Part shown: piece by piece, positions 40,372 through 50,475 of the stretch | Position numbering within the stretch: position 1 is the stretch's first letter | Layout: every line of letters starts with the position of its first letter | DNA from: Streptomyces litmocidini | GTDB taxonomy: Bacteria > Actinomycetota > Actinomycetes > Streptomycetales > Streptomycetaceae | Reading direction: 5' to 3' | Assembly: GCF_014649755.1 (NCBI RefSeq) | Contig: NZ_BMTQ01000004.1 | Span: forward strand, 1 to 64,000 | Length of the DNA: 64,000 bases | Notes under the pieces: model-generated | The model's database searches: none | Told to the model about the DNA's origin: nothing | The model's input: the letters and a program-made list of their open reading frames with translations, nothing else | Made by a program: the position numbers and the translations under genes

Positions 40372-42546
40372 TCAGTCCCTCGGCAGGCCGAGCAGGCGCT
40401 CGGCGACGACGTTGAGCTGTACCTGGGTGGTGCCGCCCGCGATGGTGAGACAGCGGGACATGAGCAGTCCGTGGACGGCCCGTTCGCCGGGGCCCTCGCG
40501 CACGGCGCCCTCGGGGCCGAGGAGTTCGAGGGTGAGTTCGGCGAGCTTCTGCTGGTGGAGGGTCTGGACGAGTTTGCGGACGCTGGCGCCCGCGCCGGGT
40601 TCGAGTCCGGACACCTGGAGCAGGGTGGTGCGCAGGCCGATGCACGCGAGCGCGTGCGCCTCGGCGAGCAGGGCGCCGATCCGTACGCGTACGGAGCTGT
40701 CGGCCGTACCGGCCCGGGCGATGAGCGCTTCGAGGCCGGTGTCGAAGGCGACCTGGTCGGCCATGTGGACGCGCTCGTTGCCGAGGGTGTTGCGGGCGAC
40801 CCGCCAGCCGTCGTCCACCTCGCCGACGACGGCGTCGGCGGGGAGGATCGCGTCGTCGAACCAGACCTCGTTGAAGAGGGAGTCGCCGGTGATCTCCTTG
40901 AGCGGCCGGACGTCGATCCCGGGGGTGTTCCGCATGTCGACGAGGAAGTAGGTGAGTCCCTGGTGCTTGGGGGCGGTGGGGTCGGTGCGGGCGAGCAGGA
41001 TGCCGTGGTGGGCCCACTGGGCGGCGCTCGTCCACACCTTCTGCCCGTTGATCCGCCAGCGCCCGTCCTCCGTCCGCTCCGCGCGGGTGCGGAGGGAGGC
41101 GAGGTCGGAGCCGGCGCCGGGCTCGGAGAAGAGCTGGCACCAGAGGCGTTCGCCGCGCAGGGTCGGGCCGAGGTGCTCGGCCTGCTGCTCCGGGGTGCCG
41201 TGGGCGAGCAGGGACGGCACCACCCAGGTGGCGATGCCGAGTCCGGCGACGGTGATCCCCGCCTCGTCCAGCTCCCGCTGCACGGCGAGCTGTTGGAGGG
41301 GGCCCGCGCCCAGCCCGTACGGCTCCGGGAGGTGCGGGGCCGCGTAGCCGGTGGGGGCGAGGGCACGCCGGGCGGCGGCCGGGTCGAGTCCGACGGCGGG
41401 GGCGACGGCCTCTCGGGCCGCGCGGCGGTACGCGTCGGCCTCGGGCGGCAGGTCGAGGCGGAGGCCGCGCCGGACGCCGGCGGCGGCGTGCCGGAGGGCG
41501 GCGAGCCGGTGGTGGTCGCCGGTGCCGAGGAGCTGGCGGGCCACGAGGGCACGGCGGAGCAGCAGGTGGGCGTCGTGCTCCCAGGTGAAGCCGGTGCCGC
41601 CGAGGATCTGGATGCAGTCCTTGGCGCAGGTGTACGCGGTGTCGAGGGCGGTGGCGGCGGCGAGGGCGGAGGTGAGGGAGCGGGCACCGTCGTGGCCGGC
41701 GCGGGCGGCGTCCCAGGTGAGGGCGCGGGCCTGTTCGAGCCGGACGAGCATGTCGGCGCAGAGGTGTTTGACGCCCTGGAACCGCCCGATGGGACGGCCG
41801 AACTGTTCCCGGGTGCGGGCGTGTTCGGCGGCGGTCTCGACGGCGCGGGCGGCAGTGCCGCAGGCGTCGGCGGCGAAGAGGACGGCGGCGAGGTCCTGGA
41901 CGAGGGCGGTGTCGAGGTCCAGGGCCCGCGCGGCGGGCACGTGGGCGGCGCGGGCGGTGATCTCGGCGGTGGGCCGGGTCGGGTCGGCGCTCTCGTGGGG
42001 CCGGACGGCGAGGCCGTCGGTGTCGGCGGCGAGCCAGACGGAGCCGTCGGCGGTGGCGGCGCGGAGGAGGACCAGGCCGGCCTGGGCGCCGCCGAGGACG
42101 GGGGGCGCGGTGCCGTCGAGGAGGTAGCCGCTCGCGGTGCGGACGGCGGTGAGGGTGCCGGTGCCGCCGAGGGCGACGGCCCCGATCCGCTCCCCCCGCG
42201 CGAGCGTGCCCGCCGCCTCGTGCCGCCCGCACCGGTGGAGGAGCTCGGCGGCCAGTACGCAGGGCAGGTAGGGCCCGGGCAGCAGGGCCCGCGCCGCCTC
42301 CTCCACGACGACGGCGAGGTCCCCGAGGCCGCCGCCCCCGCCGCCGTGCTCCTCGGGGAGGTGCGGTCCGAGGAGGCCCTGTTCGGCGGCGGCGTCCCAG
42401 TAGGAGGGGCGTCCGGTGGCGGTGTCGGGGACGTCCAGGTGCTTGCGGACCTCCTCGGGGGGCGCGGCGCGGGTGAGCCAGCCCCGGACGGACCGGGCGA
42501 GCTCCCGCTGTTCGTGCGTAATGGCGATGCCCATGCTGATGCCCAT
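40372..42546 (-). CDS. Double-length acyl-CoA dehydrogenase (FadE34-like)
   Basis: The 724-residue protein is two acyl-CoA dehydrogenase units fused. The N-terminal half (1 to about 350) keeps the fold ([34 protein letters not shown]). The C-terminal half (about 370 to 724) has the flavin-binding [14 protein letters not shown] and [14 protein letters not shown], and the [19 protein letters not shown] tail. Fused enzymes of this length, such as M. tuberculosis FadE34, act on steroid side-chain CoA esters. It is the first gene of the operon, directly behind a KstR-like site. Confidence 0.88.
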   Translation of the reverse strand: MGISMGIAITHEQRELARSVRGWLTRAAPPEEVRKHLDVPDTATGRPSYWDAAAEQGLLGPHLPEEHGGGGGGLGDLAVVVEEAARALLPGPYLPCVLAAELLHRCGRHEAAGTLARGERIGAVALGGTGTLTAVRTASGYLLDGTAPPVLGGAQAGLVLLRAATADGSVWLAADTDGLAVRPHESADPTRPTAEITARAAHVPAARALDLDTALVQDLAAVLFAADACGTAARAVETAAEHARTREQFGRPIGRFQGVKHLCADMLVRLEQARALTWDAARAGHDGARSLTSALAAATALDTAYTCAKDCIQILGGTGFTWEHDAHLLLRRALVARQLLGTGDHHRLAALRHAAAGVRRGLRLDLPPEADAYRRAAREAVAPAVGLDPAAARRALAPTGYAAPHLPEPYGLGAGPLQQLAVQRELDEAGITVAGLGIATWVVPSLLAHGTPEQQAEHLGPTLRGERLWCQLFSEPGAGSDLASLRTRAERTEDGRWRINGQKVWTSAAQWAHHGILLARTDPTAPKHQGLTYFLVDMRNTPGIDVRPLKEITGDSLFNEVWFDDAILPADAVVGEVDDGWRVARNTLGNERVHMADQVAFDTGLEALIARAGTADSSVRVRIGALLAEAHALACIGLRTTLLQVSGLEPGAGASVRKLVQTLHQQKLAELTLELLGPEGAVREGPGERAVHGLLMSRCLTIAGGTTQVQLNVVAERLLGLPRD

Positions 42547-42557
42547 GCGCGGCAGAC

Positions 42558-42588
42558 TAGAACACGTTTCATTCTGACGGAAGGTCAG
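42558..42588 (-). promoter_or_regulatory. KstR-like operator plus CTGACG palindrome, site B
   Basis: TAGAACACGTTTCA (42558-42571) fits TnnAACnnGTTnnA; CTGACGGAAGGTCAG (42574-42588) fits the second palindrome. They are only two bases apart and 11 bases before the dehydrogenase ATG, so both would cover its promoter and the mRNA leader must be very short. Confidence 0.65.
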
Positions 42589-42589
42589 A

Positions 42590-42975
42590 AACTCGATCCG
42601 GCCCGTCGCCCGGCAGGCCCTGAACGTCGTCGAGGACGGCGGGGACGACGGGATCACCGACACCGAGGTCCTGTCGACCCCCTCGGCCGACGCCGACGTC
42701 ACCACCCTCACCACCGCGCTCGACACCGCCCTCGCCGACGGCCGGACGTCCCGCCCGGACCCGGGCCGACTCGCCCCCACCCCCGATAGCGTCCGGCGCC
42801 CGGCCGAGGTCGCGACGCACGTGGCCGCGTTCCGCACGCGGTCCGCCGAGGGCATCACACCGGAGGAGTACGGGACCGCCGTCCGCGCCCTGGAGCGCAT
42901 GATCGAGAACCTCGAAGGCCCCGGACCCGGACGCCCCCGCACTGAGAGACTGTGCCGGACATACAGGGGGACATC
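42590..42975 (+). pseudogene. Possible 5'-truncated regulator remnant; otherwise no gene
   Basis: One plus-strand frame stays open from 42590 (SIRPVARQALNVVEDGG...ITPEEYGTAVRALERMIENLEG) and has protein-like composition, including an ending reminiscent of MarR-type regulators. It has no start codon and runs into the next gene. I see no other gene in this stretch. A decayed reading frame is the best guess. Confidence 0.3.
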
Positions 42976-43560
42976 ATGGGCGGAAGCCTGACGGCACTGC
43001 TGATCGCGGTGGTCGGCGTGGCGGGAACGCTGGGAGCCGCACTGCTGACGCAGAACCGCGCGGACCGCACGAAGCGCATGGAGCTCCGGGCCGCCGCCGA
43101 GCAGCGGCGCGAGGAGCGCGACCACGCGGAGGCACTGCGCCTGGCGGAGCTGGAACGGCAGCGGCAGAGCGAGAGCCTGGAGCGCCGGCGGACCTGCTAC
43201 ATCACGCTGAACACCGCCTCGCGGCAGTACGTGACGGCGATGACCAACCACGTCCACGCGATACGACGCGGCGAGGACGTCGTCACCTCCCTGGAGAACC
43301 TGGAGGCGGCCAGAGCGGCCTACCGGGACAGCTACGCGGAGGCCCAGATGATCGTCCCGAACGCGGTGGCGCGGGCGTCCGGCCAGGCGAAGCACCGCCT
43401 GAACGAGGCCTACGGAAAGCTCAGGAAGTACGCGGCGGCCCCCTCCACGCACGCGGCCGAACTGGCAGCCGTGGAACCGGAACTCCACGAGGAGGTCTGG
43501 CCCGCCGTGACGGCGATGCGGGTGGCGATGCGCATCGACCTCGGCATCGCCGACGACTGA
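42976..43560 (+). CDS. Membrane-anchored coiled-coil protein
   Basis: The 194-residue protein has an N-terminal membrane helix (MGGSLTALLIAVVGVAGTLG) followed by a charged coiled coil (about 25 to 75: NRADRTKRMELRAAAEQRREERDHAEALRLAELERQRQ). A helical domain follows. AGGGGG precedes the ATG. Similar hypothetical proteins are common in Streptomyces accessory DNA. The function is unknown. Confidence 0.7.
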   Translation: MGGSLTALLIAVVGVAGTLGAALLTQNRADRTKRMELRAAAEQRREERDHAEALRLAELERQRQSESLERRRTCYITLNTASRQYVTAMTNHVHAIRRGEDVVTSLENLEAARAAYRDSYAEAQMIVPNAVARASGQAKHRLNEAYGKLRKYAAAPSTHAAELAAVEPELHEEVWPAVTAMRVAMRIDLGIADD

Positions 43561-43718
43561 CCGTCAGCGGCGCCCGCCACGCCCGTCGGAGACCTGAACG
43601 ACCGGCGGGGCCGTCGGGGCTATCGGGGCCGGCAGGACCGTCGACGGCAACGCTCGGTCAGAGTCGGGATCTTCGGCCGGCGGAAGCCGCCCGGAGTCCC
43701 CGCGAGGCCGTGCCTGCC

Positions 43719-44267
43719 ATGAAGAACGCCGACGACTCCCCCGCACGACTCCGACTCGACCACGCCCTGGACCACCTGGCCGTCGTCCTCCGCGGCATGA
43801 CCGCCCGCGAGGACGAGGTCCAGTGCGCCTGCCACCGGGGCGGCGAAGAAGAGCTCGCGCGGCTGAAGGCCCCGGACGTCGAGCTCGACCCCGACCTGCT
43901 GCACCGCACCTGGACCGCACCCGACTGGAGCGATCACGGCGCGGTGCTGCGCCGCATCCTGCCGCAGTTCGCCCGGGCGCTGGTCGACGGCCTGGCGGAG
44001 CCCGTGTCCTGCAGGGGCGAGGTGGGGGCCTCCTTCGCCCGCGGCCGCCGGCGGGAGTGGCCCGCGCCCCAGGCCGCGGCGGTGGAGGAGTTCCTGCACG
44101 CCTGGTGGGCCCGCGCCCTCACCGAACCGGAGCCCGTCCCCGTCCACGAGACTCCTCGCCCTGTGCACCGAGGCGTCCGCCACGCCCGTTCCGGCGGCCC
44201 GGACGAGCCCGGACCGCCGGGCGAGGAGCACTGTCAGTGGCACCTGCCACGCTGTCGGGACAGATGA
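43719..44267 (+). CDS. Streptomyces hypothetical protein
   Basis: The 182-residue protein contains ALDHLAVVLRGMTAREDEVQCACHRGGEEELARLKAPDVELDPDLLHRTW, a pattern I associate with a Streptomyces-wide hypothetical family. The last 40 residues (ETPRPVHRGVRHARSG...) look unlike the family and may follow a frameshift. GAGG is 11 bases before the ATG. The function is unknown. Confidence 0.55.
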   Translation: MKNADDSPARLRLDHALDHLAVVLRGMTAREDEVQCACHRGGEEELARLKAPDVELDPDLLHRTWTAPDWSDHGAVLRRILPQFARALVDGLAEPVSCRGEVGASFARGRRREWPAPQAAAVEEFLHAWWARALTEPEPVPVHETPRPVHRGVRHARSGGPDEPGPPGEEHCQWHLPRCRDR

Positions 44268-44293
44268 GCGACGGCAGAGAGCGAGCACACGCC

Positions 44294-44698
44294 ATGGGTA
44301 CGTGGGACATCGGCCCCTTCGACAACGACACCGCCGCGGACTTCTCGTACCGGGTGGACGAGGCCCCGGAGGAGAAGCGGGCCGAGGTGCTGCTCGCGGC
44401 CTTCCGCGAGGTGACCGGCACGGGCGGGGAGTACCTCGACGCGGACCTGGCGGTGGAGGCCGTCGCGTCGGCGGCCCTGGTCGCGGCCCAGTGCCCCGGC
44501 GGCGACCCGGTCACCACCTCGTACGGCCCGAAGAAGCCCCTGCCCGAACTCCCGGCGGAGCTGCGTCCGGCGGCCGTCGAGGCCCTGGACCGGGTCCTCA
44601 CCGAACCGTCCGAACTCCTGGAGCTCTGGGAGGAGTCGGACGGGGAGGAGTGGAAGGCGGGGGTGCGGAGACTGCGGGCGGTGCTCGCGGGGGCCTGA
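44294..44698 (+). CDS. DUF4259 domain protein
   Basis: The 134-residue protein begins MGTWDIGPFDNDTAADFSYRVD, the diagnostic DUF4259 opening, and continues with the usual helical body to LWEESDGEEWKAGVRRLRAVL. The full length matches the family. Its function is unknown; such genes are often near immunity-type or contact-system loci. Confidence 0.85.
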   Translation: MGTWDIGPFDNDTAADFSYRVDEAPEEKRAEVLLAAFREVTGTGGEYLDADLAVEAVASAALVAAQCPGGDPVTTSYGPKKPLPELPAELRPAAVEALDRVLTEPSELLELWEESDGEEWKAGVRRLRAVLAGA

Positions 44699-44702
44699 CC
44701 CG

Positions 44703-45109
44703 TCAGTCCTGTTCGCCCGGGTCCGGCAGCCGGTCCTCCAGGTGGTCCTGGCTGCGGCCGAGACGTTCGGCGAGCGCCTGGTGAGGCGTCCGTGGAGCGC
44801 CGCTCACGGGGATGTCGTACGCGGTGAGCAGCCGAAGGAGAGAACGGAAGCCCGGGTCGGGGCCGGCAGTCGTGACGACGCCCTCGAGGATCGGCGCCAC
44901 GCCCACGCGCGCCCCGACTCCCCCGTCGTCGGTCGGATCGGCGTGGACGTCCACGCCGGACCTGTTCAGCGGGCCACCGTCGAGCTCACCTCTGTGAACG
45001 GGAGGGCGGCCGGGGCCGGCTCGCGGCAGACCCTGTCGGCGAGGTCGTTCCACTCCGCGAGGGGTTCGCGCGAGGCCTTGGGCGGCAGATCGGTCCTCGG
45101 ACCGTTCAC
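44703..45109 (-). pseudogene. Frameshifted hypothetical gene
   Basis: A GTG at 45109 with GGGAGAAGC in front opens a frame (VNGPRTDLPPKASREPLAEW...FTEVSSTVAR) that stops at 44966. A different frame continues from about 44985 to 44703 (SGVDVHADPTDDGG...FRSLLRLLTAYDIPVSG...). Together they give a plausible single protein of about 134 residues, so one insertion or deletion near 44975 has probably broken the gene. The family is unknown. Confidence 0.4.
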
Positions 45110-45130
45110 GTGCTTCTCCCCCTGGGCCAG

Positions 45131-45565
45131 TCAGTGAGCCGTGTCGCCCGCCCGGCGTCTCACGGCGAGGACGACGCTCGTGACGGTCGAGGCGACGGCG
45201 GTGACCGCGAGGACGAGCAGTCCGGGGTTGACCCACCACGGGACGACCTCCTCGCCCGCGCACACCAGGCTCACGGGCAGCGCGCTGCTGGAGTCGGGCA
45301 CCGCCATGTGCCCCGCGTTGAACCAGCACGCGTCCTCCGGCTGGAGGACGGGCAGGTACGAGAGCCCGTAGACGTGCAGGGCCCCGCCCGCGAGGAAGGC
45401 GAGCCCGGCGATCCACGCGGCTTTCTTCGCAGGGGTACGGCGGGGTCGGGGCGGCGGGGGCAGTGCGGCGTTCTCCCGCCGGGCCCGTACGAGCCCCGCG
45501 TACGTGATCCCCGCCCACGTCGGCAGGACGAGGGCGAGGATCACCATCCCTATGAGGGTCGCCAC
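45131..45565 (-). CDS. Small integral membrane protein
   Basis: The 144-residue protein starts at GTG (VATLIGMVILALVLPTWAG). Hydrophobic spans lie at about 3-22, 48-68 and 110-132, and two cysteines in the outer loop (DACWFN, SLVCAGEE) could pair. It follows the DUF397 gene by three bases. No family is recognised. Confidence 0.65.
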   Translation of the reverse strand: MATLIGMVILALVLPTWAGITYAGLVRARRENAALPPPPRPRRTPAKKAAWIAGLAFLAGGALHVYGLSYLPVLQPEDACWFNAGHMAVPDSSSALPVSLVCAGEEVVPWWVNPGLLVLAVTAVASTVTSVVLAVRRRAGDTAH

Positions 45566-45567
45566 GG

Positions 45568-45777
45568 TCAGCCGCCGATGCGCCCCTCGACGGCGGCGCT
45601 CACGAAGGCCGTGAAGGCGGCGGGGGCGGCGAGGAAGGCGGGGCCTTCGGGGTTCTTGGAGTCGCGGATCGCGATGTGGGCGGTGAGGCCGGCGATCTCG
45701 ATGCGCTCACCGCCGTTGTCGCCGCTGTACGAGGACTTACGCCAGCGCGCTCCCGCCAGGTTCTGGTTCGTCTCCAT
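45568..45777 (-). CDS. DUF397 protein
   Basis: The 69-residue protein has the DUF397 core ARWRKSSYSGDNGGERIEIAG and IAIRDSKNPEGPAFLAAPAAF. Such proteins are small partners of XRE-DUF5753 regulators (BldB/WhiJ-type systems) in Streptomyces. Here the upstream regulator is broken, so this copy is probably orphaned. Confidence 0.88.
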   Translation of the reverse strand: METNQNLAGARWRKSSYSGDNGGERIEIAGLTAHIAIRDSKNPEGPAFLAAPAAFTAFVSAAVEGRIGG

Positions 45778-46200
45778 GGTGTTCCTCCATGACGCGGATG
45801 ATCAGCGCGGACGAGTCCTCCACCGGGAGAGCGGCCGCTCGGAGGTGAGCGTAACGGAGCGACGCCCGCCTGAACGCGGCTGAATCCACGGTCACATGCC
45901 CCTGGATGAAGTCCTCGGTGCAGACGGGATCCGGATCGTCCCCGAAGCGGAGGAGAGGGAAGGAGCCCGTCTGTCCCCCGTGCGCGCCGACCTCGAACGG
46001 GAGGATCTGGGCCTTCACCCACTCGCGCTCCCGCATCCCCGGCAGATGGGGCAGTTGGTCTCGCACCACCTCTCACCCACCGGTTTCCCGGCGCAGCACC
46101 GCCTCGCTCGTGACGACCCGGAGCAGCGGCGGGTTCTCGCGATCCAAGATCCGTCGACGCTCCATGCGTGCGGCGACCAGCCCGTCGGGGCCACTCCCGG
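45737..46200 (-). pseudogene. Broken XRE/DUF5753 regulator (C-terminal part only)
   Basis: The minus strand encodes the DUF5753 region: VAARMERRRILDRENPPLLRVVTSEAVLRRETGG, an in-frame TGA at 46073-46075, then VVRDQLPHL...WVKAQILPFEVGAHGG...FPLLRFGDD. The N-terminal HTH is absent; similarity ends near 46170 to 46200. So the gene lost its 5' end and also has a nonsense codon. It overlaps the DUF397 gene by about 40 bases. Confidence 0.7.
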
Positions 46201-46224
46201 CTCCCTCTCTCAGCCGGCGGTGTT

Positions 46225-47100
<876 letters not shown>

Positions 47101-47146
47101 TCCCCGGGCCTCGTCCCGGGGATCGTCCCGCGCCTCGTCCCGGACC

Positions 47147-49288
47147 TCAGAACAGCGAGGTCACGTACAGGCAGTTCGTGTAGCTGTAGCCCTCTTCGAT
47201 CTTCGTCTTGCTCGACTTGGTGTCCCCGGCGGTCGAGGTGCCGGTGGCCGCCCGCTTCTGGAGGAAGTGGTAGTCGCCGGCGGGCAGCAGCAGGGTCGCC
47301 TTCGGGTACTTCGAGGACGGTCCCGTGCAGGCCTTGATCTTCGGGGCGTTCACGTACAGCGGGGTCTGGTACTTCTTGCAGGTCCCGCACGCCTTGAGGG
47401 TGACCCTGCCGGTCATCGGGCCCGTGTAGAGCAGCTCGACCTCGCCGGGGCCGTCGTTGCTGACCACCATGACCATCCGGGCGCCGCCGGGGACGTCGGC
47501 CGGCGGCAGGCTCCTGCCGGCCTCCGGCTCCTCCTCGGCGATCTCGGCGGCGATGGCGATCGAGCGGGCGTGGGCGGCCTTCGGGCTGTCCGGGTACGCC
47601 TTGGCGTAGTCCGTCATGGCCGTGGCCGCCTCGCTGAACTCCTTGTCCTTGAAGTGGTCGGTCCCGCAGGCGAAGTCGCCCTGCTGGACGGCGTCCGCCG
47701 CCTCCTTCGACGCGCCCTTGAGGGACGGGGCGGGCATGTTGTCGAGGGAGGAGGCCAGGGCGCGCAGCTGGTCGGTGGCGTCGCAGGGCTCGGTGCCGGC
47801 GAGGGCGGTCGTCCGCGTCCTGATCGCCTCCCGGACGGCCGGTTCGACGCGGGTCGCCTGGGCGGACTCCGGGAAGGTGTCGAGGAGCGCGTTGAGGCTC
47901 TCGCTCGCCGGCGGGTTCGCCGTCTGCACGCCGAGCGCCGCCGTGCCGCACTGGTAGAGCGACTCGGCCAGCGGCTCGTCGGTCTTGGCGGGCCGGGAGC
48001 CGAGCAGCCCCTTGTCCACGGTGGAGGGGAGCTCCCGCAGGTGCGTGAGCGGCGGGACGGCCGCGCAGTACTGCTTCTTCCCGTACGGGGCGGAGAGCGT
48101 CTTGTAGTACGCGTCGAGGCGGTCGGGGACGAGCTTCCCGGCCCGCGAGCCCGCGTGCTTCGTGCCGAGGTCCGCATAGGTGTCGAGCGCCTTGCGGAGT
48201 GTCGGCTCGGCCTTGTCGAAGGGGAGCCCGTCGGCCTCCTTCACCAGGGCGTCGGCCGCCGAGAGCCGTTCGAGCAGCGCCTGCTCCTTCGCCTCGTCGC
48301 GGGCCGCGCCGTAGGCGAGGGAACCGCCGGCGGGCACGGCGAGCAGCACGAGCGCGAGCGGCAGCGCCAGGCGCCGGAAGGAGGCGCCGATCCGGAGCGT
48401 GGCGCGCAGCCCGCGCCGGGCGCCGTCGGCGGCGACGGCGAGCAGGAAGGCGCCGTAGCCGGCGAGGAGGCCCGTGGGCACGCCGTCGACGTCGGCGGGG
48501 AGCGCGGCCACGAGCAGGGCGGCGGTGGCGAGCCAGCAGAGCGCGGCACCGATCCAGTTCCGCAGCAGGACGTAACCGAGGCCGAGGCAGGAGAGGTTGA
48601 GCAGGCCGACCATGGCGGCCTGGGCGGGGTTCGCGTCGCCGGGCGGCTGCGCGGGGCCGTGCCCCGGGGGCGGCCCGTATCCGGGCGGCCCGTACCCCGA
48701 CGGCGGTCCGAAGCCGGGCGGGGCGCCGGGGGGCGGCGGCACGGTTCCGGCCCCCGCCCAGCCGGGCGCGGTCGCGGGGCCGGGCGGGGAGGCGGGCGGA
48801 ACGGCGTCCGCGCCCTCGGCCCGCCCCGGGGCCCCGGACGCGGCACCGGCCGGCGCCCCGAAGGCGAGCGTGGGCGCCCCCGTGCCGGGGGCGGCGCCGG
48901 GGGATGCCGGAGCATCGTGGGAGGCCGGGGCGCCGGACGCCGCCGGCGCCGGAGCAGAAGCCGGAACCGGAGCCGCCGGAGTCGGGGCGGCCGGGGCCAC
49001 CGGGGCCGCCGGGGCCGGAGCGGCCCAGGGTGGTGCGCCCGAAGGAGCATCGGAAGGCTTCCCGGCAGGTGCGCCCGAAGGAGCATCGGAAGGCGCTCCG
49101 GCCGGCGCGCTCGAAGGAGCATCGGAAGGCGCCTCCGAAGAGCCGGCGGAAGCCGTCCCGGGCGGCGCTCCCGGAGGGCCGTCGGAGGCCGCCCCCGGAG
49201 CCTTCCCGCTCCCCTTGATCAACCAGTCGCCGCCCGCAGGTCTGTCGTTCGGTTCGGGACGTGCGTCGTTCGGTTCTTCCCCCACCAC
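47147..49288 (-). CDS. Large membrane protein with Pro/Ala-rich head
   Basis: The protein of about 713 residues starts at one of two adjacent GTGs (49288 or 49285) behind GAGGGGGAA. Residues about 25 to 225 are low-complexity Pro/Ala/Gly with SDAPSGAPAG repeats, then PPGYGPP-type repeats. Four membrane spans follow (about 235 to 345). The outer C-terminal region has TPR-like repeats (FSEAATAMTDYAKAYPDSPKAAHARS) and a final beta domain with CGTCKKY and paired cysteines. The architecture suggests a surface protein that crosses the peptidoglycan; no function is known. Confidence 0.75.
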   Translation of the reverse strand: MVGEEPNDARPEPNDRPAGGDWLIKGSGKAPGAASDGPPGAPPGTASAGSSEAPSDAPSSAPAGAPSDAPSGAPAGKPSDAPSGAPPWAAPAPAAPVAPAAPTPAAPVPASAPAPAASGAPASHDAPASPGAAPGTGAPTLAFGAPAGAASGAPGRAEGADAVPPASPPGPATAPGWAGAGTVPPPPGAPPGFGPPSGYGPPGYGPPPGHGPAQPPGDANPAQAAMVGLLNLSCLGLGYVLLRNWIGAALCWLATAALLVAALPADVDGVPTGLLAGYGAFLLAVAADGARRGLRATLRIGASFRRLALPLALVLLAVPAGGSLAYGAARDEAKEQALLERLSAADALVKEADGLPFDKAEPTLRKALDTYADLGTKHAGSRAGKLVPDRLDAYYKTLSAPYGKKQYCAAVPPLTHLRELPSTVDKGLLGSRPAKTDEPLAESLYQCGTAALGVQTANPPASESLNALLDTFPESAQATRVEPAVREAIRTRTTALAGTEPCDATDQLRALASSLDNMPAPSLKGASKEAADAVQQGDFACGTDHFKDKEFSEAATAMTDYAKAYPDSPKAAHARSIAIAAEIAEEEPEAGRSLPPADVPGGARMVMVVSNDGPGEVELLYTGPMTGRVTLKACGTCKKYQTPLYVNAPKIKACTGPSSKYPKATLLLPAGDYHFLQKRAATGTSTAGDTKSSKTKIEEGYSYTNCLYVTSLF
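49040..49185. repeat. Coding tandem repeat, 42-bp period
   Basis: Three copies of GAAGGAGCATCGGAAGGC, separated by similar 24-bp stretches, encode the SDAPSGAPAG repeats in the head of the large membrane protein. Confidence 0.7.
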
Positions 49289-49451
49289 GGTTCCCCCTCG
49301 CGGGTCCGGTGCGCGGCAGCACCCCACCGCCGCCTCGTTCCCCCTACCCTTCACGGTTCGCCCACACGCGTCCACCGTTCCGTGACGACGGTGACCAACC
49401 TGCTACGCACCCCTGCGGCGTTTCGCCCCGCACAGGGCCTAAAGTCGCGGG

Positions 49452-50378
49452 GTGCCGTACGACCACCGGAACACCGCCCGCCGTGCCCTCGCCCTCGCCC
49501 TCGCCGCCGCGGGCTGCTGCGCCGCGCTCGCCGGGTGCGCCGCCTCCCAGGCCTCGCCGCCGAGCGGGAAGGCCCAGGGAACCCAGGGAGCTCAAGGGAC
49601 CCGGGCGACCCAGGGCGAGAGCGGGGCGCAGTCCCGCCCGCCGTTCGCCCCGTCCTCCGCCCCCCGGCCCACCCGCTCGCCGCTTCCCGCCTCCCCGGCG
49701 AGCCGTTCGCTCGCCGGGAGGACCGTCGTCATCGATCCCGGCCACAACTCCGGCAATTTCCGCCATTCCGCAGAAATCAACAAGAAGGTGGACATCGGGA
49801 CGGTTCGGAAGGAGTGCGACACCACCGGCACCTCCACCGACGGCGGTTACACCGAGGCCTCCTTCACCCTCGACGTCTCCCACCGGCTGCGGGACCTCCT
49901 CACCGCGCGCGGCGCCAAGGTGATCCTCACGCACGACGGCGACCGCCCCTGGGGCCCCTGCATCGACGAGCGGGCCAGGATCGGCAACGCCGCCCACGCC
50001 GACGCCGTCGTCTCCGTCCACGGCGACGGCTCGGCCTCGGGCAACCGCGGCTTCCACGTGATCCTTCCCGCGAAGGTGCGGGCGGGCTCCGCCGACACCG
50101 CGAAGATCGTCGCCCCCTCCCGCACCCTCGGCGAGCGGATCGTGGAGCGCTTCGCACGCGCCACCGGGACCTCGCCCGCCAACTACATCGGTTCCGGTAC
50201 GGGGTTGGACGTACGGGACGACCTGGGCGGCCTGAATCTCTCGACCGTCCCCAAGGTCTTCGTCGAATGCGGCAATATGCGTGACCCGAAGGACGCGAAG
50301 CTGTTCACGTCGGCGACGTGGCGGCAGAAGACGGCCCAGGGACTGGCGGACGGCATCGCCACCTACCTCCAGGGGTAG
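49452..50378 (+). CDS. Secreted N-acetylmuramoyl-L-alanine amidase (Amidase_3)
   Basis: The 308-residue lipoprotein has a signal peptide ending ALAGCAAS and a low-complexity spacer. Its Amidase_3 domain has VVIDPGHNSGN (zinc His), YTEASFTLDV (zinc Glu), VSVHGDGS (zinc His) and VECGNMRD (catalytic Glu). It cleaves the lactyl-amide bond in peptidoglycan. TAAAGT (49440-49445) seven bases before the GTG, with no ribosome site, indicates a leaderless transcript. Confidence 0.9.
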   Translation: MPYDHRNTARRALALALAAAGCCAALAGCAASQASPPSGKAQGTQGAQGTRATQGESGAQSRPPFAPSSAPRPTRSPLPASPASRSLAGRTVVIDPGHNSGNFRHSAEINKKVDIGTVRKECDTTGTSTDGGYTEASFTLDVSHRLRDLLTARGAKVILTHDGDRPWGPCIDERARIGNAAHADAVVSVHGDGSASGNRGFHVILPAKVRAGSADTAKIVAPSRTLGERIVERFARATGTSPANYIGSGTGLDVRDDLGGLNLSTVPKVFVECGNMRDPKDAKLFTSATWRQKTAQGLADGIATYLQG

Positions 50379-50475
50379 TACCGGCAGACGATAGATTCGC
50401 TCCGTACGATGGGGCCGCCCCCTGTCATGAACCTGAGCGCCACCCCCGACGCGACGACCGACGAAGGACTCTTAC

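Noticed and set aside
31036..42546. Polyketide or other secondary-metabolite cluster
   Set aside because: Dehydrogenases, thiolase and MaoC hydratase are free-standing catabolic types; no carrier proteins, synthases or activation enzymes are present.
37668..42572. A 1634-codon open frame on the minus strand spanning MFS, thiolase and dehydrogenase genes
   Set aside because: Only its last 477 codons look like protein (the MFS transporter). The rest is an out-of-frame shadow of well-supported genes, an effect of high G+C.
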